Origin: Ignelater luminosus
Taxonomy: Eukaryota > Arthropoda > Insecta > Coleoptera > Elateridae
Reading direction: 5' to 3'
Assembly: GCA_011009095.1 (NCBI GenBank)
Contig: VTPC01004670.1
Coordinates: forward strand, 102,611 to 166,610
Length of the DNA: 64,000 bases
The notes beneath the pieces were generated by a model, which was not told the DNA's origin, did not search any database, and worked only from the letters and a program-made list of their open reading frames with translations. Shown here piece after piece: positions 55,820 to 64,000 of the stretch; position 1 is the stretch's first letter, and each line of letters starts with the position of its first letter. Both the position numbers and the translations under genes were made by a program.

Positions 55820-56349
55820 GTTGTGTTCGTCTGGCTTGTGATAAGTTGTACTTAGTTCAAGTTAGTGACGTCACAAGAACAAGTTGAGACGAACAAAGAA
55901 CATGTTTGCAACGAACGCTTTCATTACATGTTGGCACAATTTTAACCTGTTTTGATAGATTTTTAGTTTTCATCTGACATAACCTAAGTTTCGAATTTCT
56001 ATCAATCAATAATAATAAATCAATAACTAGTTGTTTCCATCTTAATAAAATATACTTAATAATTGTTTTTATTTTTTACTTAATTCCCAAAACATGCCCC
56101 ACAGTCAGCACATACGCAACCTCAATTACCTAATGAAACTTTTTAGGTTAGGTATCTGTATATATCTACATTTTCTGCCAGTTGAAGGTCAAATTCGCCA
56201 GTACAACTTGTACTTACTCGAAAGATGATACAGATTGAACGTGTTCGAAACCTGAACTTTAAAGTCAGCGAACAGCCGACAACTTGTTTAGTGCAACAAA
56301 CGAACACGCCAACTTATGATATCTCAACTTATTACAACAAACGAACAAA
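55820..56349. mobile_element. Possible MITE with AAGTTG/GTTCGT ends
   Basis: TGTTCGTCTGGCTTGTGATA near 55,823 is imperfectly inverted at about 56,320-56,348 (CAACTTATTACAACAAACG). The motifs AACAAGTTG and GTTCGT recur inside in both orientations. Ends and target duplication are not resolved. Confidence 0.4.
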
Positions 56350-56356
56350 CCTAATA

Positions 56357-56730
56357 TGTCGTAGGCTTTTAGTAAAATCCGTCATTTCATGAAGTGACTA
56401 GGTATTTCATGTAATGTCGGCTTTTAATGTAATTAAGATTGTTACATTATCTGCCGCCGTCATTTCATGTAATGCCGGCAAATAATGTAGAAAATATAAA
56501 AAGGACGAGATTTCATTATAAGTCTGAACTTTGTCGTAAATGAATCCGTCATTTCATGAAAAGCCGGCTTTTAATGTAAACTGACGGTGGATGTACTTGT
56601 TAAATATGAAAAGTAATTTTTCAATTTCGGGTTTTAAATATTTTTATGATTTTATTTATCTTTTGCTTCCTTGAATAGACAATGCCTAGTCATTTCATGA
56701 AATGACGGATTTCGCTAAAAGCCTACGACA
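56357..56730. mobile_element. MITE with long TIRs and CATTTCATG repeats, 374 bp
   Basis: The ends TGTCGTAGGCTTTTAGTAAA and, inverted, TGTCGTAGGCTTTTAGCGAA form TIRs of about 50 bp. AATA flanks both sides (56,353-56,356 and 56,731-56,734), a possible 4-bp duplication. The palindrome CGTCATTTCATGAAATGACG is present at one end, and related GTCATTTCATG-T/A-A-GCCGG units recur about five times inside. No coding remains, and the superfamily is unassigned. Confidence 0.7.
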
Positions 56731-56739
56731 AATACAAAA

Positions 56740-57880
56740 TAACACGTCTATTTAATTATTAAGCAGCAAAATGGAACATATCTTATATCAAGCTGTTAGT
56801 GCTATTTTGTTATTGCGCCCGACGTGACTTGCGCAACAGCACTATCTAGCATTGAGTCTGTATAATAGGTCGCCCGTCCAACACTGTCACGCTTGGACGC
56901 GTTGCTACCGCCAAACTTATTCTATGGCGTTTGGTTTAAAGGATATTTGACTGCAAGATTGATATCACTCCCTACACTGCCGTGTTAGTCCTTTTTACTT
57001 TTTGTCGCAAAAGCGAAAATCTCTGGATTGTAATACGTGTAGCCTAGTCTCAAACATTCAGGGGAGAACCTGTACAATGGGCATACTGTATAACTAGGGC
57101 TAAAATTTGTATGCATTTGCATGTTTCCTTGCATGTATTAAATGTATGCAGAGTTATATCTATGTATTTACATGTAAATGCATATTTTGGTCATTTTTAT
57201 AAATGAACGCGTTTTTAAAAAATTTTGATAACTCGTAGTTATTATACTTTATTAGTGCTTTTATATATTACTTCTAATTTTTTCTTCTTTTAAAATATTC
57301 AGTTTCTTTTTGTTTTAAGTTCATAATTCTTTTTCCCTTAAAATGCAGTTCAATAAATGCTACAATGTGCTTATTTTTACAGTAAGGCATCTCGTTAAGC
57401 TACCTTGAAGCGACAAGATTACCTTCAGGTATTTGCCCTTTAGATGATAATTTTAAGAGATTTCGGTAGACTTTTGGTTTCAAGATGATTTATTGCCGTT
57501 TTACGACTGCTTTAAACAAATACAGACTTTTCTTTTAAAATTGCAGTGATTGCTGTTTAGTTGAAAAATAAAAGTATCAGCTGCAATAATACTGAATTTA
57601 ATAAGTAACTGTATGTCTGTAGTCAAATTTAAATATGTTTTTGGACGTTTTGACGAAAGCAGAATTTTTTATAAAGAATAACTTTTTTCTGTAAAATGCA
57701 TATTAAAAAAGGTTTTCCTCTTTGTAACCCCATCCATGGACACCCTGTGTATTGACAAGCTTACAGCTGATGGATAGCTTTCGACAACGATTTATAGGTG
57801 AATACGTATAAAATTAAACAATAAGCCGTCGTCGTATTAGCAGCAACGTTCGCTTTAGTTTCAAATGCTACTCTAATTAT
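56740..57880. other. Gene-free stretch
   Basis: At 57,105-57,190 ATGCA/TGCAT motifs repeat (for example TGTATGCATTTGCATG). ACACCCTGTGTA at about 57,740 is a mariner-like half-end without a partner. Nothing else is recognisable. Confidence 0.4.
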
Positions 57881-57899
57881 CACCGGATCCGTCATGGCA

Positions 57900-58915
57900 A
57901 CTTGTTTCTAGCGAGAACAGTCTATGACGGTTACAGGAGCAATACTTTTAAATTTCCCAGGTGATAGTAAAGGTTTATTGGTTGCCCATTGAAAATCGGC
58001 ATATGCTTCATATAACGACGAAAAATGATTTAAAGTATAATTGACATTCAATGCATTGCATCGTAGGGATATCTGATCGAATTTACATACACTTCTACAG
58101 CTTGTATATTATACGAGTCAAATCTACTCATATGCTTGGTGATGTTACTGTCTCGACCTGTCTAAAAGTCGAATATTATAAAACGAGGTGTTTCTAGGCC
58201 GGTTGATGTTTTAATAGACCAGGGTAGAGTTTCCCAACTTCTATACGCTACTTGAATCGCCATATCACGGTCTACCTGTGCTTTCAAAATTGGTACAATG
58301 TAAGGTACTCTCCAATAAATTTTTTGAAGCACGACCTGTATCTTCTCTTCGGCCTGCTTGAAAATTATAGCGTTGATATCCATATTACTTCTAATCAAAA
58401 CCAACACCTGTTTTATATTTAACATAATCTTACCGTAATCTTCAAACACTCCCAATAACATTTAAAGAGGCAAACACACGCTGAAGTTACTGTTGGCATC
58501 AAGAAGGGCGCTATCACCATCCGGAAGCCATCTGGCATTTTGTAGTTTTAAACTGTCGCCAGCGTTATACAAGAGATACCCTTTCATGGCAGACGTTAAA
58601 CCAACTCTCGTTACGGAATCGACAACAATCTCATTCACTTCATATCGAATTTCGCTGAATAGACAAGCAATACCATTATTGATAACTTCTGTGGTGGTAG
58701 ACGGGTTTCCATCGTCTTTTAATAGTTTACCTTCCACATACAGGTAACCGCGAAATGGTTGGCTGAACACGTTTGCCGGAATTAGTATGTGAATTTCAAC
58801 ATTATTTGCAAACTGAGTGGTGTAGGGCTGATGGGTGTGAAATTTCGCGTTTGAGATCGAATTATCAACGAGGACCTTTTCACCAACGTTTAAAACACTA
58901 ATTCTACTAGCGCAA
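57900..58915 (-). pseudogene. Major-capsid-like gene of a Maverick/adintovirus-type relic, broken
   Basis: The minus strand encodes one readable frame from about 58,915 to 57,900 with at least four in-frame stops (at 58,462-58,464, 58,162-58,164 and two further on). Segments such as QPFRGYLYVEGKLL, IYWRVPYIVPILKA, WSIKTSTGLETPRF and VNSIRYPYD fit the pattern I know from major capsid (hexon-like) proteins of insect Maverick/Polinton and adintovirus-type elements. The family forms double-jelly-roll capsomers. It follows the other virion-like genes on the same strand. The call is by pattern recognition and needs a profile search. It is a dead copy. Confidence 0.55.
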
Positions 58916-59034
58916 ATCCCAGGGAGCGCAGAAACGATTTGCTACTGCCTGTTAATTGCTCGACGAGCAATGGCCTACTAGCTGCCTTCAATGAACATTA
59001 CGAACACGTTTCAGATGAAGTCTTATCGTTACGG

Positions 59035-59640
59035 CTTCTCCTCGGAAATTAATTAAATTAAATTAACCAGATCTCCGTCCTGATCCATTATTTTAAGAGT
59101 AATGTTAGAAAGCATTTTTTTCGTTGCCACGGGTAAGTAGGTGACGTGATCGGAAGATTCGATTATTTTATAGCTAGGAGGTACGTTCGGGAAGAATTGG
59201 CGAATAATGTGTCCAGGCTCTCCGTTAACTAATTACCAGTAGTTATGTTGCAGTATATCAGTATAATCAAATTCGTAATCTACATTAGCTTCAAGTAGCC
59301 TTGTTTTGTAACCTAATAACCCCCCACAAGAATTTTCTAGGTTAAAACCTATATCAAAAGTGTCTTTTGTAATTGTTTTCAACGTATTATTGTTGGCCGT
59401 TAATTTTACAAATTCTTACGAGGCCGGATCCAACTGAGAGTTTATGTATTTTTCGATGTCCGAGAGTTCATAGAATCCAGTGGGTACAGAAATTGTCTTC
59501 TTTCCAAACTTAAGCGTATTATTTGTCTCGGTTACATTGGGAACATTACTGAAAGCTTCGAAATTCCTTAAACCCATAATCCATTCATCATCACGCGAAG
59601 GTATGGGAAGATTATAAATTTGCGGTCAAAGCTGATGTGT
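59035..59640 (-). pseudogene. Putative minor capsid/penton-like gene, broken
   Basis: The minus strand has a continuous readable frame from about 59,640 down to about 59,035. It is interrupted by two in-frame stops 61 codons apart (59,416-59,418 and 59,233-59,235). It includes PTGFYELSDIEKYINSQL, the glycine-rich NSCGGLLGYKTRLL and a C-terminal ITLKIMDQDG-type motif. The position between PX-like and major-capsid-like genes and the beta-rich composition suggest a capsid protein, possibly the penton-like one. That identity is inference. Confidence 0.45.
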
Positions 59641-59930
59641 TGCCTGACAAAATGAATGTATTTAACATCCTTCTTCAAAAACCGTATAAATGTCTAAATG
59701 TCCACAGTTGTAGGAGTTAAGTCTTTGAAAGGTATCATAATTGTATCGAATTATGTTAGAGCTATCACCACCCTTAAAATACTTTAGTAAATCCAGCGGC
59801 GGTTTTAGTTTAGTTTTAGTCTAAAATTACAAAGCCAGTTTCGTTTTGTCGTATGCGTGCTGGCAAAGCGTTACGCATAAAAATACCTCTAAGATGTTGT
59901 ATTCTCAACTTTGCAACATACTTTTCTAAA

Positions 59931-60360
59931 TCAACATTGGTCAATGCTCGGCGAGGTAGCTTCAATGGAAGTTTTTGAATACGGTTGCAAATATAACCCG
60001 AACTCCTTTTTATATGGTTTTAAATACCATCCTTTTCCAACTTTTGCGGCTTCCATAGCGTGATTTTGGCGTTGCGTTTCTTCCAAAGTTTCTTTTGCAA
60101 CCTTGGCTTTATGAACAGCTTTGGCGACGAAGGCCGCACCTCCATCTAAAGATCCCAAGGCTGCAAGCACCGCAAATATGAAAATGAGCGGCAAAAAATC
60201 TCCTTTTTTGGGAATCGGAACGATACGATTCTTCGGTGCACGTATGACCCTATTTCCTAAAGCAGCAACGGCACGTCGAGCAGTCTTTGTTAACGACTTG
60301 GTTTCTGCTTTTCCACCGATACGTTTTCTAGTTATGGGAACTGCTTCGTTGAACTTATAA
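59931..60360 (-). pseudogene. PX-like virion protein of the same relic, possibly unbroken fragment
   Basis: The minus-strand frame is open from an upstream stop near 60,362 to a stop at 59,931-59,933, about 143 codons. There is no clear ATG, so the start is lost or spliced. A basic segment (RKRIGGKAETKS, then TKTARRAVAALG) is followed by a hydrophobic segment (FLPLIFIFAVLAALGSLDGG), an Ala/Lys/Glu helix and the repeated GWYLKPYKK / GLYLQPYSK motif. Basic-then-hydrophobic architecture with a PLI-helix is known for adenovirus PX-like core proteins in adintovirus/Maverick elements. It is upstream of the capsid-like pseudogenes on the same strand, consistent with one block of late genes. Confidence 0.55.
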
Positions 60361-60428
60361 GTCTATCCTTCTTTACCTTGTCGGGCCTCGCCTTATGTCT
60401 GCAAACTCCCATTGCGTAGGTTAAGATA

Positions 60429-60509
60429 CTTCAAAGTCATTTGAAGGTTGCAATGCTTAAAGGTCATTTGAAGGTTACGACGCTTTAAGATCATTTGAAG
60501 GTCATGACC
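60429..60509 (-). repeat. 27-bp tandem repeat, three copies, encoding a 9-residue repeat
   Basis: Three units start at 60,429, 60,456 and 60,483. Each contains CATTTGAAGGT. Read on the minus strand the frame gives successive 9-residue units HDLQMILKR, RNLQMTFKH and CNLQMTLKY. The period is exactly three codons times nine and the frame stays open, so it may be coding. It lies next to the virion-gene relic. Confidence 0.7.
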
Positions 60510-60519
60510 TAGAAAAGTG

Positions 60520-61320
60520 GTGGGAGGTTGTATTAGAAACCCCATTACTTCCTTACTGTCACCGCTTATCTCACTCATAGGGGCAATAATAAGTGCGAAG
60601 AGTTTAAATGACATACTATGTGTAAGTAAAACGGAGAATTCAGATACGCGCACGTGCTTAAAAGTAAAACAGAGGGTGAGTGATGAAACGGTTTATCACT
60701 GTATTGTTTTAAATAAATTATACTCTTTAGACTACTTGCACTTACTACTACCGTATAGTTGAATTTCGAGGTGACAATTACGTAGTATGTAGGTAAGATG
60801 GAACTACAGCGTGAATAAAAAGCCATAGGTACTTTAATTAAGACTTCGTAAAAGTTTACTTTACCAAGTACAAGCAGACAAAACATTGCTAAGATTAGAG
60901 ACTTTCAGTTGGTTGCATATTATTAGAATATTCATAGAGGTATGCTACTTTATAAATACTATAAAAATATTCTTTCAGTTTTTTATTTCTAATTTTTCAT
61001 ACAGAGTATATGTTTCAACTCTTTTAATTAATTAATTGCTTATTAGAAACATATGTAGCATAAAAAATAACCAATATTAAAAAAAGGGAAAAACAAAATA
61101 TTTCTATATTAATAAAGTATCCAATTATTGAAACTTTAAACAAACGAAGAAAATACATACGCTAATCTTCCGACCAATTATTAGCTGGAAGATTTTAATA
61201 ATTAGGTAGCTATTATTCACTGCTATTACTAGATATTAGACTACTAGTTTACCTAACATATTCATATTTTTAAACAAAATAATAATTATTAAAAGTATAC
61301 CTATTTTAAAAATTCAAATT
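60520..61320. other. Gene-free stretch
   Basis: The frame carrying the 9-residue repeat extends back to about 60,653 without a recognisable domain. The rest is AT-rich, including the presumed 3' flank of the gene ending at 61,326. Confidence 0.4.
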
Positions 61321-61325
61321 ATGAT

Positions 61326-61816
61326 TTAGTGATGCAAACTCAATATTTCCTTGAGCACAGTTTCCATATTCGCTGATACATAAAAACGATTGGTACGTTC
61401 GTCAGGATCTACACATAGTTCTGTTAGTTCAAATAGTATTCGAAATCTCTTAGTAATGAAATCTGGTGCTGAATGTAGAAGACCACCTGGTACCATTGGT
61501 GCGGGTGCATTCTTTGAGAGCAACAGCTTTGGTTTAAAATTAATGCTACTATTAATACAAAAAAACTAAATACAACTTGAGTAAATATTATACTTTACCT
61601 TGCAGATTATGTAGTAGTTAAGATCGCTTAATGTATAATTTGCCGCTAGATCAACATTTCTTGTGTTAATACTATTACTGCCTTTTATATCTTCAGATTC
61701 ATGGACCAGCATCCGAGAGTCACCGGCTTTAAAATCTAAAATATGTTGATGTACAAGTATTTGTAAAAACGTAGTACGTACTTGCTAGGTCATGGTTCCA
61801 TACTGGAACTCTATCT
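61326..61816 (-). CDS. C-terminal exons of an unrecognised host gene
   Basis: Three minus-strand exons can be joined in phase: 61,816-61,782, 61,735-61,599 and 61,526-61,326 (stop 61,326-61,328). Donors are GCAA|GTACGT and CAAG|GTAAAG. Acceptors are AAAAG, TTTTAG and a weaker CCAAAG. The peptide reads DRVPVWNHDLANFKAG..., then NYTLSDLNYYIICK, then APAPMVPGGLLHSAPDF..., ITKRFRILFELTELCVDPDE and a final ETVLKEILSLHH. It has the balanced composition of a conserved protein, and codon use is unlike the AT noise around it. I do not recognise the family. The 5' part lies at higher coordinates, beyond the repeats or the window. The 35-nt first exon is the least certain. Confidence 0.5.
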
Positions 61817-61914
61817 CTTTTAATTAATAAAAATAAAATTTGTTAATATTTAACAAATATCAGTTGAAAATTTTACAAAATCTTATAGTACAAGAGCCAC
61901 TGAGAGAGAAAAAA

Positions 61915-62280
61915 GGCCTGAATCCTAACTTTTTGGCGTTGTTACACATCGACGGAGAAAGGTATCTAAGTACTCTGGTGAAAATTTCAACGAGCTAGGT
62001 GTGGGTATGCGCTCGTAGTGGAAATTATGAAAAAATCTAGTTTTTCTACGAATCCTAACTATCTGGCGTTTATAAATATAATATGACGAAATACAAGTAT
62101 TTTGGTGAAAACGCTAGAACGTTAGACATGGACGGTTCCATGTAAAACCCGAAAAACCGCAAACGGAAAATGTCACTTATCGTACCCAAACCTAACCACT
62201 TGAAATTTGCGTTATTTTAGCAGCCTTTTTATCCTAATTCTTAAAACCAAAACGCTAGAAAGACCAGTGTAGTCTTTGTT
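61915..62280 (+). repeat. ~130-bp tandem repeat, two to three copies
   Basis: GAATCCTAACT occurs at 61,919 and 62,049, each followed by GGCGTT and, about 60 nt later, GGTGAAAA. A third, more diverged copy begins at about 62,186 (CAAACCTAACC). It probably lies in an intron of the minus-strand gene. Confidence 0.55.
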
Positions 62281-62363
62281 TCTTTAATTAACATTATATT
62301 CAGCCTCGTCTTGAAAATAATATATAGTCTCCCTTCTTCACGCTACCCCGCCACTATGTTTAA

Positions 62364-62974
62364 GGGTACGTTTATGTTGGAGCAACGATAAAGGCAATAA
62401 GAGCGATGATAATAGCGACGATAAAAGCAACCCGAAATTTTCTTTCATTGTGGTGTTTATATTGACGCTATCAGATCAGCGCTATAAAACTATTCGCATT
62501 GCAATTTTAACAATAGAAACGCTAAAAAGCATATGGTAAAAGACAATATAAGCAATTCAGAAGATGAGATATTTCTTTCTTTAAATGCAGTTCAGTGGTA
62601 CTTTCTGAAAAATCGTCGTAAAAAACGTCAATATGCAGCGCATCCCATAAACATACCATTTGGTGAGTTTCATCATCTCTACAATGACTTAAGAAAGTAC
62701 CTACAAAAATTTGCTTGATATATTAGAATGAAACAAGAAACTTTTGATTATATTTTGTTCAAAATTAGTGACAACTTGGATAAAGTATGGAGCAATAGAG
62801 CGAAGAAATGCAAATAATTTCATATCCTCGCTTTTATCGCTGGTCGACCGGCGAGCGTTGCACTTATGCTTTCCTCAGCATAAACAGTTCCGTATGGAAT
62901 AATGCTTACCTTTTCGTTGCTTTGCTACTATCGTCGCTCTTATCTTTTATCGTAGCTCCAACATAAACGCACCC
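62364..62974 (+). mobile_element. PIF/Harbinger deletion derivative, 611 bp
   Basis: The ends GGGTACGTTTATGTTGGAGC and, inverted, GGGTGCGTTTATGTTGGAGC form TIRs that continue inward for about 60 bp (ACGATAAAAG-type motifs). TAA flanks both sides (62,361-62,363 and 62,975-62,977). A remnant of the nuclease N terminus remains inside. The element cannot move on its own. Confidence 0.85.
62533..62815 (+). pseudogene. Harbinger nuclease N-terminal fragment
   Basis: The frame from 62,533 includes HPINIPFGEFHHLYNDLRK, the N-terminal signature of PIF/Harbinger nucleases. After a stop at 62,716-62,718 the similarity continues with RMKQETFDYILFKI. The catalytic domain and the Myb-like partner protein are absent. 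Confidence 0.75.
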
Positions 62975-63074
62975 TAAAGCTAAAAACCCCACGTGCACGC
63001 ACTTATCCCCGCCAGTTCATTCTTCTTTTTAGGGCCGGTTCAACCACACCACGTTTTTTGTTTTGCTGTTTTTT

Positions 63075-64000
63075 TCGTTAAAATGCCTAAGAGGCGTTAT
63101 GACAGTAAGAAAGTAGGCTAAGCAAGGAGCCGATTGTACGTTTTTGAGCAACGAAGATCTCGTAAAAGACGGTGTTTTTTAAGTGACTCCAGTGCAGTGA
63201 TGAGTCGGCGGCGTGCGTTTCGCCATTGTCTCGACGGGACAGCGATGTTTGCCCATTTGTGATACTGGATACGATTTTGCTGTTTGTGATGATAGTATTT
63301 AACCCATAAACTGGGGTTAAAATCTAAAGTAAAATTTTTTCTCCCCCTTTTTAAATCTACTTGTGATAGCAGAGAATCAGTGTTGATTCAGAGCAATGGT
63401 TATCGCACATACGTGTTTATTACAACTGTTGTGATGCAGTTGTTCTCTTTTTTGTCTGTTGATGGACAAAATCGTACCTTTTTATTTTTAGATTTGTGAG
63501 AATGTATCGTAACAGTTCTTAGTTGAGTTGGATGCCGAGGACCATAAGGAAGTTGCTGAACCTTAGCTTGATGCAGATGTCTTGAATTTGCTAGGCACTG
63601 ATCCCACTCCTGACGTCACTACTGCATCGAGGCGGGAGAAGGTTGTTAAGCTGGGCCTCTCCTTAGAGAACCGCGCAAAGTTGATTGCGAAATATCCTCC
63701 CCCAGAAAATTGTCTTCTTCTGGGAGTCCCCAAGTTGGCTTTGGCAATGGTGGCTGCTGTTTCCAAGCCAGTTGCAAAGCGAGATGATCGCTTGAGCCAA
63801 CTACAGAATTTAGTTGATGTCAGTCTTGCTGCCATCGGCAATGCCATCTTCTTAATGCCGAAGGAGGAGGGGGGAGGTAACCGCGTGCTTATTGAATTGT
63901 TTAGCAATTCGGAGAGATTGCTAGCTGGATTGCATCACTCACAGTCGTGTTCTAGACTGGAGTTGGCCTGTCTAAACCTCAATAAGGACATTAAAAAAAG
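63075..64000 (+). pseudogene. Retroelement ORF1-like coding sequence, runs off the right edge
   Basis: From about 63,500 the plus strand encodes EDHKEVAEP, a stop at about 63,555, then DVLNLLGTDPTPD, LSLENRAKLIAKYPPPENC, SKPVAKRDDRLSQLQNLVD and ERLLAGLHHSQSCSRLELAC, continuing open to the window end. The KYPPPENC and LLA-LHH-S-RR/EL pattern is one I associate with ORF1/gag-like proteins of DIRS-type retroelements in insects. The exact family is not certain. A possible 5' part starts at ATG 63,083 (MPKRRYDSKK) and soon meets a stop. GC content is higher than in the surroundings. Confidence 0.45.

Overview
The window is AT-rich nuclear DNA from an insect. Genes are split by GT-AG introns. A BMP5-8/60A-type (glass bottom boat) gene, a CWC15 spliceosomal gene and a U2 snRNA gene are present, and DD34D and DD41D mariners, hAT, PIF/Harbinger and pogo/Tigger relics fill much of the rest. 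The sequence does not settle the insect order. There is no prokaryotic signal, no operon and no CRISPR array.

Layout. Positions 1-26,270 are mostly gene-free. This part holds a 497-bp internally deleted mariner (3.8 kb), a small MITE (9.5 kb), a GC-rich block I cannot identify (8.9-10.6 kb), a DD41D mariner with a broken transposase (12.8-14.1 kb), a decayed transposon ORF of unrecognised family (19.2-20.1 kb), a palindromic MITE (22.3 kb), GC-rich 10-bp-periodic repeats (10.7, 14.5 and 22.8 kb) and two arrays of a ~260-bp unit (18.2 and 23.7 kb). Two candidate minus-strand first coding exons (26,277-26,387 and 35,844-35,981) both end in phase 0. They could be alternative starts of one long gene running toward lower coordinates, which I could not identify. 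A Tigger-like element (28 kb), degenerate repeats (28.7-29.7 kb), a CpG-rich foldback (31 kb), a three-armed repeat (32.2-32.9 kb) and a Harbinger-like MITE nested in a GC-rich repeat (33 kb) lie between them.

From 36.7 to 48.9 kb a complete BMP gene runs on the minus strand. Six coding exons join in phase to 411 residues: signal peptide, prodomain, RXXR cleavage sites and the seven-cysteine mature domain. Its introns contain an intact mariner (40.8-42.1 kb) with perfect-length TIRs and an open transposase frame, an hAT-like MITE that makes up most of one intron, another hAT-like MITE and a long purine tract. A U2 snRNA gene lies 0.65 kb beyond the BMP start, on the plus strand. Fragments of a BED-finger hAT transposase follow (50.7-52.5 kb), then two-exon Cwc15 on the minus strand (53.7-54.4 kb), then three MITEs (55.2-56.7 kb).

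From 57.9 to 60.7 kb there is a decayed block of virion genes of Maverick/Polinton (adintovirus) type on the minus strand: a PX-like basic/hydrophobic protein, a putative minor capsid or penton-like gene and a major-capsid-like gene, each broken except possibly the first, next to a 27-bp tandem repeat that encodes a 9-residue repeat. Three minus-strand exons of a real but unrecognised host gene end at 61.3 kb. A 611-bp PIF/Harbinger derivative (62.4 kb) and a retroelement ORF running off the right edge (63.5-64.0 kb) complete the window.

The best-supported biology is the BMP gene reshaped by transposons and the fossil virion-gene block. I did not find a clearly new functional system; the most unusual structures are listed as findings with tests.
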